In this document: positions 27,800 through 36,098 of the stretch, piece after piece
How positions within the stretch are numbered: position 1 is the first letter of the stretch
Layout of the letters: every line of letters begins with the position of its first letter
NCBI RefSeq assembly: GCF_002973595.1
Contig: NZ_PVEO01000004.1
Span: 248,001-312,000, forward strand
Direction: 5' to 3'
DNA length: 64,000 nt
DNA from: Jejuia pallidilutea
GTDB taxonomy: Bacteria; Bacteroidota; Bacteroidia; Flavobacteriales; Flavobacteriaceae
The notes under the pieces: model-generated
Database searches by the model: none
The model's input: only the letters and a program-made list of their open reading frames with translations
What the model was told of the DNA's origin: nothing
Translations under genes and position numbers: made by a program

Positions 27800-29632
27800 G
27801 TGTTAAAATATTTTAAGAATTCAGCCTTTTTTTTGGCATTGTTACTAGCATTAATTGTGTTATCCTGTAATCAGGAAGAAAAGAAACAACAATTAGCTTC
27901 AAGTAAGCCTAACGTAATTTTAATTCTAATAGACGATCAGGGGTATGGAGATATTAGCGCGCTTGGTAATCCGTTTATAGAAACACCTAATATTGATGCA
28001 CTTCATAATGTAAGCGCAAGATTTACAGATTTTCATGTAAGCCCAACTTGTGCGCCAACACGTGCTGCTTTATTAACAGGACGTCATAATAACAGAACTG
28101 GTGTTTGGAATACTGTGAAAGGAAGGTCTTTAATTTTAGAACGCGAAACCTTAGTAGCTCAGATGTTTAAAGATAACGGTTACAACACAGGTATGTTTGG
28201 AAAATGGCATCTTGGTGATAACTATCCGTTTAGGCCAGAAGATAAGGGGTTCGAAGAGGTCTTATCCCATGGTGGTGGTGGTATGGGGCAAACTATGGAT
28301 TATTGGAATAACGATTATTTCGATGATATGTATTTGCACAACGGACAGCTAAAAAAGTACGAAGGGTACAGTGCAGATATCTGGTTCGACGAAGCTATTA
28401 AATGGATAGAATCAAAAGAAAACGAACCATTCTTTTGCTATATTCCTTCAAATACAGCACATTCAAATTACAACGTAGAAGATAAGTATTATAAAGATTT
28501 AGAAGGTAATGATAGCATCCCTCATGCGCCTTTTTTAGGTATGGTTAGAAATATAGACGAGAATCTAGGGAAGTTGGTAACCTATCTAAAAGAATCTGCT
28601 AAACTAGATAATACCATTCTAATTTTTACCACAGATAACGGTACGGCTCAAGGCGCTAAAACCGAAGGCCATCGTTTAGACGGGTTCATAAAACAAGGCT
28701 ACAACGCTGGAATGCGAGGAGTTAAAGCTAGTAAATATGAAGGCGGACATAGAGTGCCTCTTTTTATTCATTGGAAAGATGGCGGACTAAACGTTGGTAA
28801 AGATATTAACGAACTTACTGCACATTACGATATTGTTCCAACACTTGTAGATTTGTGTAACCTTGAGGTAGACGATTCTATAAAATTTGATGGTACTAGT
28901 CTTAAACCATTGTTTAATGGTAATAATTCAGAATTTAAAGATAGAATAGTAATAACCAATTCACAAAGAGTTGAAAACCCAGAACCTTGGCGCAGAACAT
29001 CATTAATGCAAGGAAAATGGCGTTTGGTTGATGGCGTAGAGCTTTATAATCTTGAGACAGATCCAGAACAACGTCATAATATCATAGACCAACACCCAGA
29101 AAAAGTAGCTGAACTTAAAAAAGCTTACGATGCTTGGTGGGAGGAGATTTCACCTTCTTATAAAGACCAACCATACATCTATATTGGTCATGAAAAAGAA
29201 AATCCAGTAACACTATATTGTCACGATTGGCACACCGAAAAGGAAGCGACACCATGGCATCAACGACACATACGAAGTGCCTTTATAGACAATGGCTACT
29301 GGCTAGTTAAAGTAGCAGAAACAGGAAAATATAGTATGAAATTAAGGAGATGGCCAAAGGAAACAGGATTGTCTCTAAATGCAGAAGCGCCAATTAGGCC
29401 CGCTTTAGAAGGCACCAGTGTTAAAGCAACAAAAAAAGGAATTGCACTAAATATTGTTAATGCGAGATTAAAAATTCAAAATTATGATGAAGTAAAAAAA
29501 GTTGATGCTTCAAAAGAATATGTTGAGTTTGAAGTTGATTTACAAGCAGGGGAAACTAAAATGCAAACATGGTTTACACTCAATGATGGTGAAGAATTGG
29601 GAGCATACTATGTAGATATTAAAAAAAAATAA
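27800..29632 (+). CDS. Sulfatase (S1 family) lipoprotein with C-terminal extension
   Basis: A 610-residue sulfatase starting at GTG (27800); no in-frame ATG precedes the lipoprotein signal (I-V-L-S-C, Cys23). Asp45-Asp46 begin the metal site (D-D-Q-G-Y-G-D), and Cys84 in C-A-P-T-R is the formylglycine precursor. After the sulfatase core (to about residue 440) comes a ~140-residue beta-rich extension with W-H-Q-R-H and L-R-R-W-P-K-E-T-G-L. The same extension occurs in the sulfatase at 31230, so the two are paralogues separated by a third, distinct sulfatase. First gene of the long run. Confidence 0.93.
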   Translation: MLKYFKNSAFFLALLLALIVLSCNQEEKKQQLASSKPNVILILIDDQGYGDISALGNPFIETPNIDALHNVSARFTDFHVSPTCAPTRAALLTGRHNNRTGVWNTVKGRSLILERETLVAQMFKDNGYNTGMFGKWHLGDNYPFRPEDKGFEEVLSHGGGGMGQTMDYWNNDYFDDMYLHNGQLKKYEGYSADIWFDEAIKWIESKENEPFFCYIPSNTAHSNYNVEDKYYKDLEGNDSIPHAPFLGMVRNIDENLGKLVTYLKESAKLDNTILIFTTDNGTAQGAKTEGHRLDGFIKQGYNAGMRGVKASKYEGGHRVPLFIHWKDGGLNVGKDINELTAHYDIVPTLVDLCNLEVDDSIKFDGTSLKPLFNGNNSEFKDRIVITNSQRVENPEPWRRTSLMQGKWRLVDGVELYNLETDPEQRHNIIDQHPEKVAELKKAYDAWWEEISPSYKDQPYIYIGHEKENPVTLYCHDWHTEKEATPWHQRHIRSAFIDNGYWLVKVAETGKYSMKLRRWPKETGLSLNAEAPIRPALEGTSVKATKKGIALNIVNARLKIQNYDEVKKVDASKEYVEFEVDLQAGETKMQTWFTLNDGEELGAYYVDIKKK

Positions 29633-29641
29633 CAGGATAAC

Positions 29642-31219
29642 ATGAATTATTCTTTTAATAAATTATTTTGGTGTTTAAGTGTATGTTGTTGGTTTATGGT
29701 TTCATGCCAAAAGAAAAGCAATGAAATAAAACAGAAACCGAATATCGTAATTATTTATACCGACGATCAAGGCTATGGCGATGTAAGTGCTCTTAACCCA
29801 AACGCCAAATTTAAAACTCCAAATATAGACCGAATAGCAAACGAAGGTGCTGTGTTTACCGATGGCCATAGTAGCGATGCGGTTTGTACACCCTCACGTT
29901 ATACGTTATTAACAGGTAGATATAGTTGGAGAACCTCGTTGAAAGAAGGTGTATTGCGCGCCGATGGTCCTTGCTTAATAGAAAAAGATAGAATGACCAT
30001 TGCTTCACTTTTAAAAAACAACGGATATAATACCGCAATGGTAGGGAAGTGGCACTTACAAATGCAATTTGAAGGCACTGTAAAAGAAGGAAGAGATTGG
30101 TCTAAACCATTTACAGAAGGACCAATTGAATATGGTTTCGATTATTTTTTCGGAATTGCAGGATCAATGAATTATGGAGTACTAACATATTTAGAAAACA
30201 ACCGTGTTCTAGACCCTCCAATTATGTACACCAAAAAAAAGCTAGACGTAACGCCTAGAACGTACCGAATGACGCCTCCGTATAAGGAGGAATGGAGCAA
30301 AGGACACGTGGAAGTAGCACCATCGTTTAACGATGAATTGGTTTTAGAAACCTTCGCTGACAAAGCAGTAGAATACATCAATAAATCTGCGAACGATGCT
30401 AAAAATGGAAAGCCATTTTTTCTCTATTTTCCTTTAACAAGTCCGCATCTACCACATTGTACACATCCCGATTTTCAAGGGCGTAGCGAGTGTGGCAATT
30501 ACGGAGCCTTTATGGAAGAAACCGATTATCGCGTAGGGCAAGTGCTAGATGCATTAAAAGCAAACGGACTAGAAGATAATACACTGGTTATATTTTCTTC
30601 TGATAATGGAGCAGAAACCAATTATAAATACCAACGAGATACATTTCAGCATTATAGCTGTATGAACTTTAAAGGTGGTAAACGCGATATTTATGAAGGC
30701 GGACATCGCGTACCCTTTTTAATGCGTTGGCCTAAGGTGATAGATGCAGGAACACAAATAAATGAGCCTGTTTATCAAGGCGATTACTTAGCATCCATAG
30801 CGAGTATTATCGGTACAGAACTTCCCGATAATGCTGGTGAAGATAGCTATAACCTTATGCCTTTAGTTGATAAGAATTCTAACGAAGACTATCAAAAAGA
30901 CAGAGCAGTTATTCATCATTCGTTTACGGGACATTTTGCTATCCGAAAAGGCGATTGGAAGCTAAATATGTTTCGTGGTTCTGGTGGGTCATTAGAGCCT
31001 AAATTTATCGAGGTAACAGAGGGAGACGCGCCTTTTGAGCTGTATAATATTAAAAACGATCCGGGAGAAACCACCAATTTGTATTTTGAAAAACCAGAGA
31101 TTGTAAATGATCTTAAAACAGAAATTACGCAAATTATAAAAAACGGAAGGTCTACACAGGGTGAACCTCAAGATTACATAAAAACCAATTGGCCACAAGT
31201 TAATTGGATAAACTTATAA
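29642..31219 (+). CDS. Sulfatase (S1 family) lipoprotein
   Basis: A 525-residue sulfatase with a lipoprotein signal (F-M-V-S-C, Cys22). Asp41-Asp42 lie in T-D-D-Q-G-Y-G-D, and Cys82 in C-T-P-S-R with Y-T-L-L-T-G-R is the modification site. The C-terminal metal and substrate region has F-S-S-D-N-G-A-E and G-G-K-R-D-I-Y-E-G-G-H-R-V-P. It resembles the arylsulfatase-A/GalNAc-6-sulfatase-like branch of S1 by its G-R-Y-S-W after the signature. It lacks the C-terminal extension of its two neighbours. Nine bp separate it from each adjoining sulfatase or nearly so, implying cotranscription. Confidence 0.94.
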   Translation: MNYSFNKLFWCLSVCCWFMVSCQKKSNEIKQKPNIVIIYTDDQGYGDVSALNPNAKFKTPNIDRIANEGAVFTDGHSSDAVCTPSRYTLLTGRYSWRTSLKEGVLRADGPCLIEKDRMTIASLLKNNGYNTAMVGKWHLQMQFEGTVKEGRDWSKPFTEGPIEYGFDYFFGIAGSMNYGVLTYLENNRVLDPPIMYTKKKLDVTPRTYRMTPPYKEEWSKGHVEVAPSFNDELVLETFADKAVEYINKSANDAKNGKPFFLYFPLTSPHLPHCTHPDFQGRSECGNYGAFMEETDYRVGQVLDALKANGLEDNTLVIFSSDNGAETNYKYQRDTFQHYSCMNFKGGKRDIYEGGHRVPFLMRWPKVIDAGTQINEPVYQGDYLASIASIIGTELPDNAGEDSYNLMPLVDKNSNEDYQKDRAVIHHSFTGHFAIRKGDWKLNMFRGSGGSLEPKFIEVTEGDAPFELYNIKNDPGETTNLYFEKPEIVNDLKTEITQIIKNGRSTQGEPQDYIKTNWPQVNWINL

Positions 31220-31229
31220 TACAGTAGCT

Positions 31230-33020
31230 ATGAAATTATCAAAGCTTTTTCAAAAATTCTTAATTGTTTTATGCGTGGGAAGCTATTCCGTAATGGCTCA
31301 AAACGATAATAAAAAACCTAACATAGTTTTCATTATTACCGACGACCAAGGTATGGGAGATTTGGCGTGTACCGGAAACCCTTATATAAAAACACCAAAT
31401 ATCGATAGGTTGTACGAGCAATCCATTAGGCTTACAAATTACCATGTGTCTACCACATGTGCGCCAACCAGATCTTCTATAATGACGGGGCGCCACTGCA
31501 ATCGTGTTAATGTATATCATACAATAGCAGGTCGTTCTTTGTTATTTGAAGATGAAGTAATTCTGCCGCAAATATTGGCACAAAATGGATACACTAATGC
31601 TATGTATGGTAAGTGGCATTTAGGTGATAATTATCCGTTTCGCCCTATGGATAGAGGTTTTCATGAAGTGGTAAGGCACGGTGCTGGAGGTATAGGTCAA
31701 GGTCCAGATTTTTGGGGTAACGATTATTTTAACGATACCTATTGGCATAACGGAAAAACCCAGAAATACCAAGGCTATTGCACCGATGTATTTTTCTCTG
31801 AAGCCATAGATTTTATAGAAAAAAATAAAGACAAGCCGTTCTTTTGTTACATATCTACCAATGCACCGCATGGACCTTACAACCTTCCTAAGGAATATTA
31901 CAACATGTATCAAGGTAAGAAGTATGAGGATTTAAACCCAAGATTAAGAAGGTTTTATGGCATGATTACGAACATAGACGACAATTTTAAGAAACTAGAT
32001 AACAAGTTACACGAACTAGGAATTGCCGACAATACCATTTTAATATTTACAACCGATAACGGCACATCTGCAGGTAGAAGCACTTACAATGCTGGATTAA
32101 GAGGCGGTAAAGGGAGTCAGTACGACGGGGGTCATCGCGTTCCATTTTTCATTCGTTGGCCAAATGGCGAACTAACGGGAGGAAAAGACATTAATAAATT
32201 AGTGGCACATTACGATTTGTTACCAACCTTCGTAGACTTACTAAATTTAAAATTCAATCCAACGAAACCTTTAGATGGTAAAAGTTTAAAACCATTATTA
32301 AAAAACCCGAATACCGATTGGGAAAACAGAATACTTTATATGGATACCCAACGAGAGCAAAATCTTGTGAAGTACAAAAAATATACGGTAATGGACGAAA
32401 ATTGGCGTTTGGTTGATGGCAATCAATTGTATAATATTAACGAAGATAGAGCACAGGAACACAATGTTATTGAAAATTATCCAGAAGTTGCAAATCGATT
32501 AGCTGTAGGTTACGAAACTTGGTGGCAATCGTTTATAGCTGATGGTGTCGATCAAAAATATGCCTATATAAAGGTGGGCTCTTCTCAGGAAAATCCTAGT
32601 AGAATATCAGCACACGATTTAATTACCGGTAGATATGCCAACGCATGGCATCAAAATAGTGCTATACGCCCAAATCCATCAGGTGGTTCTTGGCGAATAG
32701 AAGTGGTTGAAGATGGCGAATATACCATTTCTTTAAGGCGTTTCCCTCGAGAAAGCGGTTTGCATATAAATGCTACGTTTCCAGCTCAGGAAGAAGCTAT
32801 TGAATACGACAGAACGTCACCTTCAGGAGTAAAATCAGATTTTAAAGAAGCATACTTGTTTTTTGCCAATATTTCAAAATCACAAGAAATATCAAATGGA
32901 CAAGAAGAAGTAACATTTAAAGGTACAATTCCTGCGGGCAAGTACGATATGGAAGCAGAACTTATAGATGAAGCGGGTAGAAGACACCCTGCATATTATG
33001 TGTATATCGAAAAAATTTAG
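31230..33020 (+). CDS. Secreted sulfatase (S1 family) with C-terminal extension
   Basis: A 596-residue sulfatase with a cleavable signal peptide (S-V-M-A-Q), not a lipobox. Asp38-Asp39 (T-D-D-Q-G-M-G-D) and Cys77 in C-A-P-T-R mark the active site. The core and the ~140-residue C-terminal extension (A-W-H-Q-N, L-R-R-F-P-R-E-S-G-L) match the sulfatase at 27800. The pair thus arose by duplication and probably acts on related sulfate positions. The loss of the lipid anchor suggests one copy is anchored and the other soluble. One bp separates its stop from the GH43 start codon. Confidence 0.94.
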   Translation: MKLSKLFQKFLIVLCVGSYSVMAQNDNKKPNIVFIITDDQGMGDLACTGNPYIKTPNIDRLYEQSIRLTNYHVSTTCAPTRSSIMTGRHCNRVNVYHTIAGRSLLFEDEVILPQILAQNGYTNAMYGKWHLGDNYPFRPMDRGFHEVVRHGAGGIGQGPDFWGNDYFNDTYWHNGKTQKYQGYCTDVFFSEAIDFIEKNKDKPFFCYISTNAPHGPYNLPKEYYNMYQGKKYEDLNPRLRRFYGMITNIDDNFKKLDNKLHELGIADNTILIFTTDNGTSAGRSTYNAGLRGGKGSQYDGGHRVPFFIRWPNGELTGGKDINKLVAHYDLLPTFVDLLNLKFNPTKPLDGKSLKPLLKNPNTDWENRILYMDTQREQNLVKYKKYTVMDENWRLVDGNQLYNINEDRAQEHNVIENYPEVANRLAVGYETWWQSFIADGVDQKYAYIKVGSSQENPSRISAHDLITGRYANAWHQNSAIRPNPSGGSWRIEVVEDGEYTISLRRFPRESGLHINATFPAQEEAIEYDRTSPSGVKSDFKEAYLFFANISKSQEISNGQEEVTFKGTIPAGKYDMEAELIDEAGRRHPAYYVYIEKI

Positions 33021-33021
33021 A

Positions 33022-34371
33022 ATGAAAAAAAGCCTCTTAGTTTTACTATTTACCAGTGTTTCGGTGTTTTCAATCGCACAGAATCCAGTGTTTACGCATT
33101 TGTTTACTGCAGATCCTGCACCACATGTGTGGCCCAACGACGACCGACTTTGGGTTTACACTACTCGCGACGAACCAGGATCAAATAATCACTATGGAAT
33201 GACCGATTACCATGCATTTTCTACTACCGATATGGTTAATTGGACAGATCACGGACGTATACTACACTTAGATAATGTAGATTGGGCAGAGAGTCATGCT
33301 TGGGCAATGGATGCCGTATATTATCGAGACCACTACTATCTTATTTACTGTATGAAAGAGGCCGGTATAGGACTTTTTAGAACGGGTGTTGCCAGAAGTG
33401 ATGTTCCCGAAGGCCCCTTTACCGATTTAGGTTATGTAAAAGGTGTAGAGTTTGGACAAGATCCAGCAATATTTATAGACGATGATGGTACACCTTATTT
33501 GTTTTGGGGTCACGATAGAAAATGTTTTGGAGCAGAATTAAACAGCGATTTAATGTCCATTAAACCTGAGACTTATGTAGATTTAACATCGCAATTAACT
33601 CATGTTTTTGAAGGACCTTGGGTTCATAAATACAAAGGTAAATATTACCTCACCTATCCGGGGCTTACACCAAGACGTTGGCCAGAGAAAATGTTTTATG
33701 CAGTTGCTGATAAACCCTTGGGGCCTTATGAATTTAAAGATTGTTTTATTGATGATTTTGAAGGGCAAAGCGGAACGAATCATGGCGGTATTGTAACTTA
33801 TAAAGGAAAAGATATCATGTTTTATCATAGTGCTTGGTTGTCTGGTGGATTAAGTGAAACAAGATCGGTTATGGCCGATTATTTGCATTATGATAAAGAC
33901 GGAAATATCATCCCTATTGTACCTTCTAAAAAAGGTTTAGGTAACGCAAATCGAACAAAAACAACTATACATTTAGAAGCAGAAAATGGATTTGCAGCAG
34001 GAGGTAAATTGTACAACGTAATAGTTGATACCTATATGAAAGACTACGGTGGTAAAGGATATGTTACCAATTTTGATAATCCTTACGACCACGTATCAAT
34101 GCTAGCTCAAGTAGCTAAACCTGCTAAATACCGTTTTATTGTACGTTATGCATCACCCGAGGGAGAATCAAACCATGATGTTTTAATCAATAGCCACCAA
34201 TATCGCGAATTTAAGTTTCCAAAATCAGAAACGTTTAGAGAAATCGATTTTGGTCCTGTTGAATTAAAAGCAGGCGATAATATTATACGCATTCTTAGGA
34301 GCAATTGGAAACCAACTAAAGGATATTTTGCCTTAGATTATATTAAACTAGAACAAATTTTTGAAGATTAA
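33022..34371 (+). CDS. GH43 glycosidase with C-terminal CBM6-like module
   Basis: A 449-residue protein starting at the ATG at 33022, which gives a signal peptide (V-F-S-I-A-Q). The five-bladed propeller carries the GH43 triad: general base Asp31 (T-A-D-P-A-P), pKa modulator Asp147 (G-Q-D-P-A-I-F) and general acid Glu197 (F-E-G-P-W). From about residue 313 (T-T-I-H-L-E-A-E-N-G) a CBM6/35-like beta-sandwich follows, ending A-L-D-Y-I-K-L. GH43 enzymes are mainly beta-xylosidases and alpha-L-arabinofuranosidases; some cleave beta-galactose. The substrate is likely a side chain of the locus's polysaccharide. Confidence 0.9.
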   Translation: MKKSLLVLLFTSVSVFSIAQNPVFTHLFTADPAPHVWPNDDRLWVYTTRDEPGSNNHYGMTDYHAFSTTDMVNWTDHGRILHLDNVDWAESHAWAMDAVYYRDHYYLIYCMKEAGIGLFRTGVARSDVPEGPFTDLGYVKGVEFGQDPAIFIDDDGTPYLFWGHDRKCFGAELNSDLMSIKPETYVDLTSQLTHVFEGPWVHKYKGKYYLTYPGLTPRRWPEKMFYAVADKPLGPYEFKDCFIDDFEGQSGTNHGGIVTYKGKDIMFYHSAWLSGGLSETRSVMADYLHYDKDGNIIPIVPSKKGLGNANRTKTTIHLEAENGFAAGGKLYNVIVDTYMKDYGGKGYVTNFDNPYDHVSMLAQVAKPAKYRFIVRYASPEGESNHDVLINSHQYREFKFPKSETFREIDFGPVELKAGDNIIRILRSNWKPTKGYFALDYIKLEQIFED

Positions 34372-34384
34372 AAAACAAATTATA

Positions 34385-36019
34385 ATGAGAATTTTTTGTA
34401 TTGCATTCATTTCTATTCTATTCATTAACCCTATATCATCGCAAGATATCAACATAGATGCTAGCCAAAACGGTGAGAAGTTCGAACACTTTTGGAGCAA
34501 AATGGTTGGTGCTGGTAGAGCAAACGAAGGCTTACGAGCAGGTTGGTTAGAACAACTTCAAAAAGTTCAGGAAAATTGCGGATTCGAGTATGTGCGTTTC
34601 CATGGCATTTTTCACGACGATATGTTTCCAGTTTTCGAACACAACGGTAAAATAACCTATAACTGGCAATACATTGACGATTTATTCGACAGAATGCTCG
34701 ATTTAAACGTAAAACCCTTTGTTGAATTAGCCTATTTCCCTTCAATTTTAGCTGCAGAAAATAGTAAAACTCAATTTTGGTGGAAAGCAAATATCACCCC
34801 CGATGAATCTAAGTATAACGAGTGGCATAATTTAGTAAAAGCGTTTACACAACACTGTGTAGACCGCTATGGTATAGATGAAGTGCTAACTTGGTACTTT
34901 GAAGTTTGGAACGAACCTAACTTAACTCGTGGGTTTTGGGACGGTACAAAATCTCAGTATTTCGAATTGTATAAACAATCGGTGTTAGCGGTGCGATCTG
35001 TAGATAACCGTCTTAAAGTTGGCGGACCATCGTCTAGTAATTTTGTTGCAGATGGTCGCTACGAAGGTGAAAAAGAAGATACTGGCGGTTTTACAGTTAC
35101 GTTTACTGCCGAAAATATTAACGAACTCCAGTGGCGAGGGGTTTGGATTGAAGACTTTCTAGACTATTGTGAAAAAGAAAACCTTCCTGTAGATTTTATA
35201 AGTACACATCCTTATCCCACAGATTTTCCTTTAGATCCGCGTACAGGAAAAGGAAAAGACTTTTCGCGTTACGTACAATCTACTGTAGAAGATATTAAAT
35301 GGTTGAATAAAGTACTGGCTAAAAGTGCGTTTCCTAATGCCGAAATTCACCTTACAGAATGGAATACCACACCAAACAGTAGAGATGCAATGCACGATTT
35401 TTTACCACCTGCGGCTTATATTGTTCGCACAAATTTAGAGAGTATTGGTTTAACCAACTCGCTTGCCTTTTGGACGTTTACAGATATTTTTGAAGAGAAA
35501 GGTGGTGGTGAAAGTATCTTTCATGGCGGGTTTGGAATGATAAACTATCAAGGGTTAGTAAAACCTTCGTATCATGCGTACAGAATGCTACATCAACTTG
35601 GTGATGAGAAATTATATAAAGATGAATTCCTGTTTGTAAGTCGTAAGTCCGGGAATGGTAAAATAGTAGCATTGGCTTACAATTATCCAAAAGAACACTA
35701 TAATGCTGTTCCAAAAAGTATTCGAAAAATTGATAAACATTATAACGGAAGTTCGAGACAACTCAATTTTTCACTTTCAAAATTAAAACCTGGTACACAA
35801 TTCAAAATAGAAATATTAGATAAAGATCACGGTAATATTTACGATTACTGGGAAAAAATGGGTAAACCAGAACCACCAACAAGAGAGCAGATAAAAGTGA
35901 TGAAGGCATTTGCGGAGCGCTTAAATACTAATATTGTGACTGCTGATACTAATGGAAATCTGAAAATTCAGAAGGAGTTAACACCTTGGAGTGTTGTTTT
36001 AATAGAACAAATCAATTAG
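34385..36019 (+). CDS. GH39 glycosidase (beta-xylosidase / alpha-L-iduronidase family)
   Basis: A 544-residue protein; the ATG at 34385 is chosen because it directly begins a signal peptide (ending N-P-I-S-S-Q) and avoids overlap with the GH43 stop. The TIM barrel shows acid/base Glu177 in V-W-N-E-P-N and nucleophile Glu325 in L-T-E-W-N, the GH39 (clan A) pattern. Family members act on beta-xylosides, alpha-L-iduronides or related sugars. Beside heparinase-like genes an iduronidase-type role is possible, but a xylosidase role fits the GH31, GH43 and GH116 genes equally well. A 79-bp gap follows. Confidence 0.9.
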   Translation: MRIFCIAFISILFINPISSQDINIDASQNGEKFEHFWSKMVGAGRANEGLRAGWLEQLQKVQENCGFEYVRFHGIFHDDMFPVFEHNGKITYNWQYIDDLFDRMLDLNVKPFVELAYFPSILAAENSKTQFWWKANITPDESKYNEWHNLVKAFTQHCVDRYGIDEVLTWYFEVWNEPNLTRGFWDGTKSQYFELYKQSVLAVRSVDNRLKVGGPSSSNFVADGRYEGEKEDTGGFTVTFTAENINELQWRGVWIEDFLDYCEKENLPVDFISTHPYPTDFPLDPRTGKGKDFSRYVQSTVEDIKWLNKVLAKSAFPNAEIHLTEWNTTPNSRDAMHDFLPPAAYIVRTNLESIGLTNSLAFWTFTDIFEEKGGGESIFHGGFGMINYQGLVKPSYHAYRMLHQLGDEKLYKDEFLFVSRKSGNGKIVALAYNYPKEHYNAVPKSIRKIDKHYNGSSRQLNFSLSKLKPGTQFKIEILDKDHGNIYDYWEKMGKPEPPTREQIKVMKAFAERLNTNIVTADTNGNLKIQKELTPWSVVLIEQIN

Positions 36020-36098
36020 TTAAATAAAACTGCCGGCCACAATAGTTTTAAAAAGTTTGCTGAAAGCATTCAGGTTATAATATTAAAAAGCATAAATA

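Noticed and set aside
32968-33021. Upstream start for the GH43 gene
   Set aside because: It overlaps the sulfatase end; the ATG at 33022 begins a signal peptide directly.
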